Position numbers and translations under genes: made by a program
Shown: in pieces, positions 1 through 11,215 of the stretch
Layout: each line of letters starts with the position of its first letter
Numbering within the stretch: position 1 is the first letter of the stretch
Source of the DNA: Papiliotrema nemorosa
Lineage: Eukaryota; Basidiomycota; Tremellomycetes; Tremellales; Rhynchogastremaceae
Assembly (NCBI GenBank): GCA_032158125.1
Contig: JASKOT010000039.1
Span: 62,001-126,000 of the forward strand
DNA length: 64,000 nucleotides
Reading direction: 5' to 3'
The notes under the pieces: generated by a model
The model's database searches: none
What the model was told of the DNA's origin: nothing
What the model saw: the letters and a program-made list of their open reading frames with translations, nothing else

Positions 1-588
1 GTGATTGCGCTGTGAGTACACCCAGTGTCAATGGGATTTGGCTAATGTTAGCACCCGAAAAGACGATTGTTCAAGGTGATTGGCGGTAATCTCGTGGCCA
101 TCAACGAAGTGACCAAGAAACAAGTCGCCTCTATCGACTTGCGCAAATGTCTCGCAGTGACGGACCTCAATGATGATACGACTTCGACAGGAGTCAACAA
201 GAGGGCAGGGTCTCCTGTCAGTCGAATGACATTGAGGATGAGGGATGAAGAGATGGGAGAGGTCAGGCCTAGATCTTTCAGATTGGATTTCGGGGAAGAA
301 GGTGCGGAAGAAGAAGGGATTGATTTTTGGGCGGACAAACAGGAAGATAAAGACATGTGGTGAGTTATACACTATCCCACGGGCAATTGTGCTCATTTCA
401 GGATGGAAACGCTTCGTGGATTAATCGGTCGGATACCCACGAACCCCCTCTGGGCGGAATTGTTATCCCAGAAACAGAGAGAAGTGAGGGAAAAAGCAAT
501 CATGAGAAAGATGAACAGTTCGAATAGTCTTCGAGCGCAGGCGAAAGCTCAGGAAGCTAAGAAGAGGGAGAGCGGGATTGCAAAGTAG
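1..588 (+). CDS. Bud4/anillin-type PH-domain protein, C-terminal part
   Basis: Only the last coding part is in the window; the gene starts upstream. Exons read as <1-11, 52-359 and 402-588; an in-frame TAG at 49-51 shows that the intron before 52 is needed. The visible protein is one pleckstrin-homology domain: a KRRLFKV strand, a GGNLVAINEVTKKQ hairpin, an acidic insert, FRLDFGEE, then the FWADKQEDKDMWMETL helix with the usual conserved tryptophan. This order matches the C-terminal PH domain of yeast Bud4 and anillin-like septum organisers, which bind phosphoinositides and anchor septins at the bud neck. A basic KAQEAKKRESG tail ends the protein. The family call rests on the PH domain alone, because the N-terminal septin/actin-binding parts are outside the window. 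Confidence 0.7.
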
Positions 589-898
589 TATAGGGGTGGA
601 AGTTAGCACGGGGTCCTCCGGCGTTTTAGTTGTTTTCTTTTTCCGTTGTGAGGTGGTTAGTTTTATGATTTGAACGGTTTATGATATACGAAATGAGAAT
701 CAGATGGACACTTGACCGCCATATATCACATACAGTGAGACGTGCTGCGAGTGAGAATGGAAGAGTGATGATAGGAACGCAGATACGTGGCACCGTGTAT
801 GGTTGCATTGTCGAATTTATATAGCTTAAAACGTCTTCTGATAGGACTCGGCGCTTATCTGGTCTTTCCAAGAACATCTCTTACTCCAGGGGAAGACT
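589..898. other. Convergent intergenic region
   Basis: This 310-base gap lies between the 3' ends of the PH-domain gene (+) and the vWA gene (-). It is AT-rich relative to its surroundings and presumably holds both 3' UTRs. No coding pattern or RNA gene is seen. Confidence 0.6.
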
Positions 899-3076
899 CT
901 ACTCGTCTGTATCGTCAGTTTGGTTCAGTACCAAGCAGATGATAAGGGAGTAGTAAAGGGTGCGTCGACTCGACTTGAATGGCGAGATGGGGCGGATGGT
1001 CTCCACAGAACTTCTACCCCTCATCTCTCCCTGTGTCTCGCTGAGGGCATGAAGACAAGATAGGTGGATGGGACAGGGGAGAAGGATAGAGTCATAAGAC
1101 GACAGGAGAGAGAGAGACGTTGGCAGGATGATGACGGAGTGGAGGTGTACTGACCTTTGGTATCGTAGGAAGAGTCGATGGGGCCCATGAGAAGCTTGAC
1201 CTGGATAATGAGCGCATACCCCATCAAGAGCCTGAAGACGTACAAGCCACATTTCGGGGGTCAACTCTGTACCAGACTTTCGCATCATCTCTTCCTGCTC
1301 ATCAGCACTCAAATGGCAGATTTGGAAAGGATACTCGCCGATTCGGCTTCGTAGTTGGAAGTTGCGTCTATGAGTCCACCGATCCTGGGGTCATTGTCCA
1401 ATTGCTCAAGGTATTTCCTGCATGATCAGCCTCGATCCGATAACGGGAGGGGGAGGAGAGGCGGGTTAACGTACTGCGCCTTGAGATCGTTTCCAACTTG
1501 AGCAAATTCTACACATCAGTCAATTCCTCGCAGGGCCCGGCTATGCAGCTCACGGTAAGAAACCGCATCAGGGCCATATCTATGCGTTAGCGAACCTGAA
1601 TAGTGCCAAAAGGTCGAGCTCACCGAGATCGCTTGAGTTCGGCGTCACATCGCAGAATGGCATCTTCGACACTGATCTGGTCTCCGGCTGGGGTACCATC
1701 GGTGATGCAGATGACTACGACTGGTTTTTGAAGCTGACCAGCTCGAGCTGGACCGGCAACCATGGGTTGGAGGATCTTTCGGTCGAGCGAAGTGCCGAGC
1801 GGGGTCAAGCCTGGCTGATCAGCATGTTGCCAACTGGGTGGTGAGAATCCGGATGATATTCAGAATGATCCAATCACCGCAGAACATGATTGTTTCCACG
1901 CACCAGAGAATTTGACCTGGTTGACAAGGTCGGAAGCTTGCTGTTCTGTAGTGATATTGTTACCCTCGAGTCGGCTATTGAGGAATCGGATGCTGATTCC
2001 GTCTTGATCGAAGAGCGAACAAGCCAAGGAGACCCTCTGCAGGATTCTGGTATCATCAGCAACCATTCAGACGTGTTTCTCGTGCAATTTCAAGTCCTGG
2101 ATACGTTCACCCTGCTCGTACATCATCAGCAGGATATCCTTCACAAGGGTAGGAAAGACTTATTTCAAATGCCATTGAACCAGAATCGTCACACAGCAAG
2201 ACGCAATCGAAGAGCGAGAAGCAACACAGATCGATGGCAAGCTCCATGGGTAGTCTCCACTCTGAAGCGAGTCGCTCGATAGCTCCGGACGAAGCGACCT
2301 TGGCAGCAATCATATCGAGAGATCCAGGTTGACCATAGAACGCCTGGAGATTTTGCTGATAGTCAGTCGGAGCATGATGTAGATGTGTTTGCGGGTGTAG
2401 TTTAATGTGTGACTCACATCTTGGACACAGCTCTGGAGCCGCTGGAGAACAGCTTGAGGGCTGATTTGTCCTGGTCGAGCAGGTTGACCACCTGGAGCGG
2501 CTTGTTGTTGGTATGGTGGAGGTTGTTGACCGTATTGTCCTTGTTGACCTTGTTGTCCTTGCTGCTGACCATACTGCCCTCCTTGCTGACCGTATTGGCC
2601 CTGTTGGCCGTATTGACCTTGTTGGCCTTGCTGACCGTATTGACCTTGTTGGCCTTGCTGACCGTACTGCCCCTGTTGACCGTACTGACCCTGTCCAGGC
2701 TGTTGTTGGCCTGCATATTGGCCATATCCATGCCCGGCAGCAGACCCATACTGACCTTGACCTTGGCCTTGCGAAGGGGGAGGTCCAGGGGGCGGGGCAT
2801 ATCCACCAGACTGTCCGGGTCTACTGTCAGCTCCCTCTTCGCGTCTTATGGGGAAGCTAACCGGGGAGCAGTAGGAGGTGGACCGGGTGGAGGGGCATAT
2901 GATTGTGCTCCTCCTTGTTGGCCGTACGACTGTTGTGGTTGACCGTACTGTTGTTGTTGTTGTTGTTGCTGTGGAGGGGGAGCACCGGCCGGCGCGCCGT
3001 ACCCTCCTCCACCACCTCCTGCGCCTCCAGCGCCGGCGTTGGCTTGAGCAGCAGCAAGTTTCGATGCGAGTCCCAT
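899..3076 (-). CDS. QGY-rich protein with von Willebrand factor A domain
   Basis: The model has 12 exons: 2862-3076, 2418-2820, 2164-2355, 2086-2111, 1904-2046, 1624-1810, 1554-1579, 1475-1508, 1339-1417, 1244-1294, 1155-1200 and 899-906, giving about 469 residues. Residues 1-200 are low complexity: a Q8 run, then tandem GQYGQQ-type repeats resembling prion-like or phase-separating domains. From about residue 225 a vWA fold follows, with the MIDAS motif DDSGSM, the LTPLGTSL threonine loop and the ITDGTPAGD strand, so metal binding looks intact. A conserved C-terminal tail (GPDAVSY, VGNDLKAQ, DPRIGGLID, LLMGPIDSSYD, ending KDE) closes every splice junction in frame. Three introns lack GT donors (see findings). 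The function is unknown; similar vWA proteins occur widely in basidiomycetes. There is no signal peptide, so it is likely cytosolic. The 8-nt last exon is supported by the frame and the typical ending. Confidence 0.8.
2540..2700 (-). repeat. Tandem repeat encoding GQYGQQ units
   Basis: The + strand reads as imperfect repeats of ttgttgaccgtattggcc-like units. On the minus strand they encode glycine-glutamine-tyrosine blocks of the vWA protein. The apparent leucine-rich reading on the opposite strand is a by-product of this repeat. Confidence 0.75.
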
Positions 3077-3907
3077 GGTGTTCTAGGTGTTTGAAGTGAA
3101 GAGTGAGAGGTACAGAGTCGATATAAGGGGGGTTTCCATGCGATGCGGTGCGATGAAGCCCTACTCTTGGCCAAGCACACTGCCTCCTCGTTCAAACATG
3201 ACATGTCGTCACCCCCCCACCTCTTGGCCGAGTGTCGCCACCCGACAGAAGGTGAATTTGCCACTTTGGGTAATTCTCCCCGTTTAAGCTTCTCCACGGA
3301 CCAGGTCCCAAACCACCGGGTGGCAGACAAGCACAGCTAGACGAGTAGACGATGCTTGTACTAGTGTATCCCCTCGAGGCGATAGGAGCAGGTCCAGGCA
3401 GCGGATGAGGAAAGCTGCAGTACTCGGTGCAGATTCTTGCATGGCTGAGACTATCGTCTGTCTGGAGATATGCTTCCCCTCTGATCATCTGCACTAGCTG
3501 TACTATACCTCTCCACGCGGGTGCCACATTCGGATAACTCCGCTGATGGGGGTTGGGGGTGGGAATGTTTTGGGATAAATGGGAATGACAATAATAAATC
3601 CCAAAAAATAATAATATCCATGTGTTTGATGGTCCCTGAATTCCCCTCCCCCCTCTTCCGAACCCCCCTCTCTCATGTTGACATTATTTCCATCTACACC
3701 TACACCCTTGTTCACGCTTGACGCTTGACGATTGACGAACAGACGATCAGTCACGACCCAATCGGAGAAGAAGAAAGGGGGAGCAGCATCTTAGCATAGT
3801 ATAGTCGGACATACGGGAAAATTCCATCAGAAACAACACACGGACATTGGTGCCCCCCCCCCGATTTCAGCCTCGTCTACATTACGATCCGTCCTAAACC
3901 CCACACC
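3077..3907. promoter_or_regulatory. Divergent promoter region
   Basis: These 831 bases separate the divergent vWA (-) and Pin4-like (+) genes and must hold both promoters. The part near the Pin4-like gene is rich in pyrimidine tracts and has a run of about ten C at 3853-3862, 46 bases before the ATG. No gene is seen. Confidence 0.5.
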
Positions 3908-5873
3908 ATGCAGCAGACTTCCACATCACCCCCTCTACCCAACCTCCACGCGTTGTCCATCTCGCCGTATCCCAACGCGGGCAATACCGACTACAGATAC
4001 AACGGGGTATTTGGACCCCCTGTACCGGGTACAAACCCCGGTTGGACATCCCCTACCAACAACACGAGTAACAACAATAACAACAACAAACGCGGATCTC
4101 GATCGGGTCTCCCTACGGTACGCGTATATCGAGGTCACGCTGATGTTGCAGAACTGGTACGACCCAGCGAGAGAACCTACTCCCACATTTGAGCCTTACA
4201 GAAACACCTCTCCTCCCGCGTTATCCCCCCCTTCGTCTACCACCTCTGGACCCACGTCGAGTCAACCGTACCCTTACCCATCATACTCCAACCTCGACCC
4301 GACCACCTTCAACATGGCCATCTCTCCCTCTCCACCTCCAATGATGAACTACGGGATGAACACGGCTGGCTCGGCGCCCAACCTCGCGGGATACAATGCG
4401 AATGGGATGCCGCAGTTTGGTACGCAGTCACTGGCTTCGTTGCAGCCGTCGAGGAATGGTCTATGGGCCAGAGCCGGATACACTGGGATGCCATTGCCAG
4501 ACGACGATGTGATTCCCACCGCGATTGTCATCAAGAATATCCCCTTTGCCGTGCCGAGGGAGCAACTCTTGGGTGTCATTGAATCGCTGGGTGCGCCTTT
4601 GCCTTATGCTTTCAACTATCACCACGACAATGGCATCTTCCGCGGATTGGCTTTTGCAAACTTTAGAGCACCCGACGAAGCCGCGAGCGTGGTCGCTGCG
4701 TTGAATGGGTACGACGTGCAAGGGCGCAAATTGAGGGTAGAGTATAAAAAGGTGCTTCAACCGGGAGAAAAGGACAAGATTGAGAGGGAAAAGGCGCTCA
4801 AAAGGATGCGGAGTGTGCAATTCGACCCCATGGGCATGAAGGATATGCCTCCACCTCTCAACATCCCCCCTCAACACTCCAACCTCTCCATCGGCGTTCG
4901 ACCCCCTTCCAATGGACACCTCTCCACCGATGCAGAAGGATCCCCACCCCACTCGGCTTCGTCTGCTACCTCGGAAAACCTCCCATCCTCGCTGGACCTG
5001 AACGATCCCAATGCTCTCGATATTTACTCGCGAGTGTTGGTGTTCAAAGAAGACAGGATGAGAGACGAATTGGCATTCAGCAAATCTCTCACACCGACCG
5101 AAAGGCGCATCGTTCATCTTGTCGCGCAAAAACTCGGCTTGACGAGTATAACCAAAGGCAACGAGGGAGAGGTGAAGTACGTCGTGGTTACTCGTGAAGC
5201 GGCACCTCGACCCACCCTCACCTCGTCCAACTCTGCCAATGTGACCTACCTCTCGCCGTACACACCCACCTCTGGCGACGTGTCCCCTTCTTTACGGATC
5301 AAGAAATCCATGCCGGATCTACGAGGATTCAACGGTCCAGTCGTAGCTCGGGACCCAGCGAGGAGTCTCACCCCTCAGCGGTCGTCGGGAAATCTACGAG
5401 GGGAGAATGGCAACCCTTCGCGGGAATACGTCTCCATGGGCGCTTCTTCCGGCCGACGAGCAAATGGTCTAGGTTCAGGCAACTTTAACCAGTTTTTCGG
5501 ATCTCCAGTAGACGGCGTCCCACCTGTACCACCCATCCCTGCCGGACTCGGACTGCACGCATCGAGGCATAGCGTGAGCTCGAATTCTGGCACTTCGCCT
5601 GATAATGCCAACACTGGCGAGTCTGGTGCTGCGCCTATGCGCAATCCAAGAGGCCCAGCGGGCGATACCAGGGGTTTCACACCGGCTCCTCGGGGTGCGG
5701 GGATCCTCCGAGGCGGCTCGGCGGGGAGTAATGGGTTGAGCGGGAGTGCAGGTGCAGGTGGAGCAGGGTACGATGGGAGGTTGAGCGAAGAGGATGAGAG
5801 GGAGGGTGAGGAGATTGAGGATCGAGAGGCGATTGTGGAGAGCCTGAGGACGAGAGAGTTGGTGGACATCTAG
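3908..5873 (+). CDS. PIN4: Pin4/Cip-type RRM RNA-binding protein
   Basis: Two exons (3908-4117, 4152-5873) encode 643 residues; the 34-nt intron GTACGC...TTGCAG is one of the shortest here. The N-terminus is Pro/Ser/Asn rich with an NNTSNNNNNNK tract encoded by an AAC repeat. An RRM lies at about residues 190-270, with RNP2-like IVIKNIPFAV and RNP1-like FRGLAFANF, followed by the basic VEYKKVLQPGEKDKIEREK helix. The wording of this RRM is very close to Saccharomyces Pin4/Mdt1 and S. pombe Cip1/Cip2, which act in mRNA control and the checkpoint/stress response. Around residues 360-420, ERRIVHLVAQKLGL followed by KYVVVTRE resembles the R3H-like segment of this family. The rest is disordered, ending in a Gly/Glu-rich tail. 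It is probably cytoplasmic and may be phosphorylated at many S/T-P sites. Confidence 0.88.
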
Positions 5874-7412
5874 GCGAGCAGTAAGCGAGCGTCAGCGAGC
5901 TATCTTTTGAACTGGGCGGTAAGAGGTGAGGCGAGGTGCTCGGCGTGGCCTGGGCGTGAACGAAACGGGACGAAATTGGACAAGAAATCTGAAAAGAACG
6001 CTACGAGATACAACCATGATACCATGACCCCCCCTTTTGACAGTCCTCTCTACGTTTCAACAGACGACAGACGATAAAGACGCGATGAACATATCCATAC
6101 CGACCTTCCATCACACATCTACTACATTTACTTTACGAGGCTGTTTGCTGTTTGGTGGGATGATCGTTGTGTTTCATCTCTTTTGATTGATATTTGGTAT
6201 CTACCTGTGAACGAGTCTTCGAGAATATACATTGAAATGTGACATGCAAGTGACGTCCATGCGAGTCGACTGCTCATTGTTGCATGTTCTGACCGGATGC
6301 TGTGGATCCGGCATTCTCTCGGTGGAGAGGCCGAACTGTCGGCTGACGCGACTTTGGGATCGCGACACGATCTCTTGGTCTGGCTGATCGACCACTGAGC
6401 TCCCCGCTCTTCTCCGGGAAGGTGTTCGGACGAGAGCAACGTCGATCCATTCGGGTGTCTCGGACAAACTCGACTCGGATCGGGAGGGAGCGTCGGACAC
6501 AGTGGGCCGGTGGGTGGGACACATCAACACATCACATCACGCCTTCAAGTCTAGATCTGGTCCATGACATTCGATCGATCGTCTCCTGGAATGAGAACAT
6601 GCCCGAGCCGAACAAGACAAGGGTGGTCGAGTTGAATGATGGGTCACCCTGAGACCGAGACAGACCCTCTTCTTGTTTGGATGTATCCAAATCGCCCGTC
6701 ACCTCGGACCAAACCAACACTGCTCGACGCTGTCGGGGATCTTTCATTAACCCATTAGTCCCCCTCTCCGACGTCAGAGACGTTACAGAATGTTTCCATC
6801 CTGACTTATCTGCCCACCCACTAGGGGTCCGTATCGACCAAAGTGTAGGAATGGATGGGTCTTTTCTTGCATTCTCTGTAGAGTGTGATCCTGCCCCGAC
6901 CGCAACTCACCGTTCTATACCGGTCCAGACTGCTCTACCCTTATCTGACAAACCTCTGACCCTCACTCACATCCGATGGCTGATCAAGGTGATCCGTTTG
7001 ATGATTCTGATCCGACTAGGCGTATTGATCCCCCACTTTCATCACCACCATCCTGTTCGCCCCTCCTTGTTGACGGACACCGCTGTATGGATGTCACGCT
7101 CTTGCCCCTGTCCACCCGACTCCACATGTTTGGACGTGTTGCTAAAATGATCCTGATGAGATCCAAGTGCACATCAAGACAAACGAATGAATCAGCTCCC
7201 CTCTCTGCCCTCCCTCCCTCCCTCCCTCCCTTAATGCCTTTCGCACTTCGCTCATCATCGCGCGATGGAAGCCGAAGACCGACGGGTAGAGATACTCTGC
7301 GGAACAGCGGACATGGGGGATATAGGTATATGAAGATATAGATGGAAACACCCACGCCCCATCTCACTTTCCCTTCCCCCTATTGGCACTACGACTCGTC
7401 GCGTCCCTCGAT
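5874..7412. other. Long intergenic region
   Basis: This 1.5 kb region lies between the Pin4-like gene and the next gene on the same strand. It holds the 3' UTR of the first and a pyrimidine-rich promoter for the second. The longest open frames (6422-6652, 6677-7150) show no recognisable protein and no splice-consistent extension, so I leave them out. A CCCT tetranucleotide tract lies within it. Confidence 0.45.
7203..7231. repeat. (CCCT)n microsatellite
   Basis: About six tandem copies of a CCCT/CCTC unit lie about 180 bases upstream of the next coding region. Pyrimidine tracts of this kind are common in fungal core promoters. Confidence 0.7.
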
Positions 7413-9488
7413 ATGTCTACAATACTCGATTCAAATCTGTCAGATATCCACGCGACCAGAACTGGAGATGGTCATGTCAACGTAGAAGAAGAGAGGGATG
7501 GATGTGCCATTGCCGCAGGGCGTCGAGAGGGGATATTGATCAGTGCACTACGTACGTTCATCTCACCGCCCCTTGACCGTGCATCCCATACTCTGCCTCA
7601 TCATACTCGAATCTATCATCCACTGTCCTCAGAGTATCTTTGTAGTCTACGAGGGGGAAAAATGTAGCTATATGTGAGCTGATCTGCAGGCTTTGCGACG
7701 GCGTCAAAGGGCGTAACGTATATCACGACTGAAACGGTCGATTTGCTCGTCATCCCACTGGCCACTTTGCCCTTGAGACCCACCGCAAGCACCAAGCATG
7801 AGGGAGATGGGACTACTCCCAGCGATGCATATGGTACCTCTCAGCAGCATCGACAGAATGGCAAGAATGATGAGCTCGGAACCGGGGTCGAAACACGAGA
7901 GATTGCTGTCGGAGGCAGGCGGTATGCCGTTTGGCGGGATACGACTTTCGCTCCACTCAGGCGGAACGTCAGAGACAGCATGGCCAATGCCAAGTGAGTC
8001 TATCTATCCGCTTACATCAACGTCTTGACTCGGATGGTCTTGGGGGTTGAGCGAGGTCGAGGTCGAAGTCGAGGTCGAGGCTTGCGTTGAGATTCGCTGA
8101 TGCCGTGTTCAGGTGGACTCAACTGGACCAACTGATCAGTGTTATCCCTCCAGGTGGATCGTTAGGTCTAGACGATAAATCTTTCGTCCTTCCGTGAGTC
8201 ACACGAATCCCCTCACCCATCTTTGAACGTATCCCCCTTCGCACGCCATATGTCTACTTGCTTGAGCGCTATCTTGCTCGCCTCTGTCCGAGTAATTAGT
8301 GGTTGTGAGCTGATTGTAGATCTTCGACTGGATGTATAGGCTGGACAGTGGACGATTTGGTCCGTGTAGAGTCCGGAGTGCCTGTCAAGAAGTTCAAAGA
8401 TCCAAGAGTCATCGCAAGGTACATCCTCCGTCTCCTCAAGCATTCTGTGGCAGGCTGAGGCTGACGGAAAGGTGCATGATCGAGAGTCAGATGTTTCAGC
8501 TTCACGACCTGCTCCAGCGGTTGTTGGAGTCGGGTAGTGGGTTGACCCACATCCACGTCTTGTCAGATTGGATAGGGTGAGTCGTACCGGTTTAGCACAC
8601 GAATTGACTGACTTGACTCAGTCCATCGTCGATCAGGATCATCTCGCAGATCTTGGCCGTTTCTGTGTCTTTCCACACCCTCCCCACTTCACCCAGTCAG
8701 CCGAACTCAGTGTCCTCGTACCCGACTTCACCCATATCTCAAATATCCGCCCAAGCTCCATCCGAATTGGACAGTCAACCCCGAGAGAAGCCCCCATTGA
8801 CTGTCGAAGTCATCACACCCACCGGTAAACACAAAAACAAGAAAGATTGCTCGTCGATCATCAAACATGGTCTGCCCACTCCTCCCGATTCGGCATTTGG
8901 TAATTCTCGAGTGGGGAGTATGACCCATCTCTACGAGGCAGAAGCGAGAGCCGATATGGATCTCGATTCCAATGTCGAGGTTGGAGTTGAAGATGAAGTC
9001 GAGTCTGTGATTCGGACATACGATCCTTCTCCATCCACTCTCTCCGCAACTCCCTCGATCGCCTCGGCTTCACCAGACATTGCGCCCCCTTCTCACGACC
9101 AGGTCGATCAAACAGATCATGAGATGGATGATCGACAAGACGAGGAGGTGTTTCCCCATGTGGAGATCTCTTTCTTCGCCAAAGTGGACGAGAAGAAATC
9201 CTGGGAGAGTCGATTTTACCCTGCTTTGGAGGTAGAATACAACAGACTAAAGTTTGTCTTTTCCCAATCGCCATCGCGATGTCTAAATAGATGCCGCTGC
9301 TGGCGTCCCTCGCACTGACATATAGGCAGGAGCTGATAGACAGGACAATGGTCGAGAAGGAAACGCTGTACCCTCCTCTACCGGTTACCGCCCAACTGCC
9401 CCTCCGTATGCCCGCAATTTCTAGAGTATTGGTGTATGAACCAAGACGCGGTTCTGTGGAGTCTTTACAGCCTCTGCGGTATTGGTGA
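7413..9488 (+). CDS. Unrecognised protein, seven exons
   Basis: Exons 7413-7551, 7690-7993, 8113-8193, 8320-8418, 8472-8576, 8622-9251 and 9326-9488 join in one frame and give 506 residues. I do not recognise the family. The first 320 residues look folded, with segments such as GILISALRFATASKGVTY, ETVDLLVIPLATLPL, GWTVDDLVRVESG, ARCMIESQMFQLHDLLQ and DWIGPSSIRIISQILAVS. The middle is Ser/Pro/Glu-rich and probably disordered (PTSPSQPNSVSSYPTSP, then acidic stretches). The tail becomes more ordered again (HVEISFFAKVD, SRFYPALEVEYNRLK, MPAISRVLVYEPRRG). There is no signal peptide or membrane span. The start is the first in-frame ATG after the pyrimidine-rich leader. The clean splicing supports a real gene. 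Confidence 0.7.
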
Positions 9489-10110
9489 TATTAGAAATTC
9501 TCTCAGACGCGTCGTTCTGGGCGATTAAAGGTGGCGATGAGAGTATCAGGCAGGAGATGGATAACGAGAAACGTAATGGACAATGGACCTTGACAGGATG
9601 GATGATTGCCGGACAGCCGTTCTAGGAAGTGGGGAGTGAGTTGCGTTGTGTAGGGAGTACTGCTATGGACAGTAGGGCGACCACACGGACTATGGGCTGA
9701 TTTAGCGAGTGGAGAATGTGTATGTAGAGTGTATGGACGCATGAGATCCATCACCTGAAGATGCCCGGTCGAGCGTTACAAGTGGCAGCGGTTGGCATAA
9801 CTTTGACTGCCACCGAAAAACGACCGTGATACTGGACAGTCACATAGGCTCGAGCCGGATTTCCTGCACAGGACTATCTTGCTGGAACGCAACTCGAAGG
9901 CATATCCCAAGCTTGTATGATTCGATTGTCAAAATATCCATCAAGAATACCCAAATATGTATATTGCTCATCCGCCTCTCCCCTGTCCCCTCCCCGCTCC
10001 TCCTTCTTCCCTCTTCCCTCACGCCGTCTTCCTGACTCGTTTCACCGGGTATTCCTCCTCGGGGGATCATCATTATTCTCTTTCCATTGATCATCTCATC
10101 ATCTCCCCAA
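9489..10110. other. Convergent intergenic region
   Basis: This 622-base gap lies between two genes that face each other, so it contains 3' UTRs. Nothing else recognisable is present. Confidence 0.5.
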
Positions 10111-11146
10111 TTACTGCTTGGCAAAGACCCAAACCACCTCGTCCTCTTCTGTCACACCCAGCCCGAAAGCATTGGCGAGATCCGTAGCTGATTTAGAAGC
10201 GAAGAATGTCCCTTGATAATTGTATATCTTGGGTTGACCCGTCGTCCCGTCCGTGTTGGTGTAGGTCACGGTGATTTCTCCCCCGGAATCCACTCTGAAA
10301 GCTGTCGTTTGAGCTCCTGCATCTCCCGCTTGATCCGGCGTGAATCCGAATGCCGAGGCGCTATCATTAGCATCAACATTCCGCCTTTTAGGCTGTTGAC
10401 ACGCTCGAGTGTTTTGGTAGGAGAGGAGGAGACTGGACTGTAGCTCACCCGGCACCGTTACCCAGGTCACCTCCAGTTGGGCTCCGGACCATATAGTACG
10501 GGTACGAAGCACCGTTCAACTTGAAATCGCTCGACAAGACTTGGTTATCCACGTCAAAGGTGCACGGGGAAGAGAACGTAGGAGCGACATTGATATTCTT
10601 TCCATCAGCATACGGCGTCACAAAGTGTGTCACACTACAGGAAGGTTCTTGGGTTGAAAGCATGGGCACGAGAGGCACGGGACTTACCGTTTCAAGTGAC
10701 CCTTGGTCGAATCCGTTGCCGGAGACGTACCCTATCACAGTGGTGAATTGGACATCGGAAGCGTAGTACACTTCAATCTTGTAATCTCCAGGTACAGGCA
10801 TACAAGATGCCCTTGGCGCAAGCGCGACTAAGACTCAGCATGGCTATGAGAGCTCTTGTGATCATGATCATGATCATGATCTACACGACGACCTCGACGT
10901 ATAGGCGAGTGGTGTAGTGTAAAAGTGAAGAAGGAACCCACCTCGAGGTCTCGCCGCATCGAATAATCGTTTAGGCTTGGAGAGGGGTAATCTCCTAGCG
11001 ATCCTTTCGGCATTACTGATCACTTCAGAACCAAAAGTAGGGGTCCCACGAACGACCAAAGAGTCTTCTTCAATAGGGACACCCGAGGAGAAGGAGGTGA
11101 AGAGGGTGAAGAAGGCGAGTAAGATGGGCAAGACACCGACGAGCAT
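10111..11146 (-). CDS. Predicted secreted protein of unknown function
   Basis: Three exons (10942-11146, 10449-10827, 10111-10360) give 277 residues. The first ATG starts a clear signal peptide (MLVGVLPILLAFFTLFTSF, cleavage after about residue 22). A dibasic-rich pro-like segment follows (RIARRLPLSKPKR), which might be processed by a Kex2-type protease. The mature part has a beta-rich look (YKIEVYYASDVQFTTVIGYVS, then ITVTYTNTDGTTG) and a few cysteines. A GTAAGT...TGTAG segment lies inside exon 2, but splicing it would break the frame, so I keep the exon whole. Intron 1 carries an ATCATG repeat. The gene has its own TATA element and is divergent from the next surface-protein gene. The function is not recognised. 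Confidence 0.7.
10861..10881. repeat. (ATCATG)n repeat within an intron
   Basis: Three and a half perfect copies of ATCATG lie in intron 1 of the secreted-protein gene. The unit also contains overlapping palindromic TGATCA sites. Confidence 0.85.
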
Positions 11147-11207
11147 GGTGATTGTTCGCTGATCAGAGGGGGAAGTAAGTAGTACGACGAAAGGGTCAGT
11201 GTGTATG

Positions 11208-11215
11208 TTTATATA
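11208..11215 (-). promoter_or_regulatory. TATA-box candidate
   Basis: TATATAAA on the minus strand lies 62 bases upstream of the start codon of the secreted-protein gene. The spacing would give a short leader. Confidence 0.5.

Noticed and set aside
2409..2942. Leucine-rich open frame on the + strand that looks like a membrane protein
   Set aside because: It is the reverse strand of the GQYGQQ-coding repeat; the minus-strand reading joins a vWA domain in frame.
6422..7150. Two + strand open frames between the Pin4-like gene and the next gene
   Set aside because: No family resemblance and no splice sites that would join them into a longer protein.
10625..10690. Possible extra intron in the secreted-protein gene (GTAAGT to TGTAG)
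   Set aside because: Removing these 53 bases breaks the frame at once, while the exon is open when kept whole.
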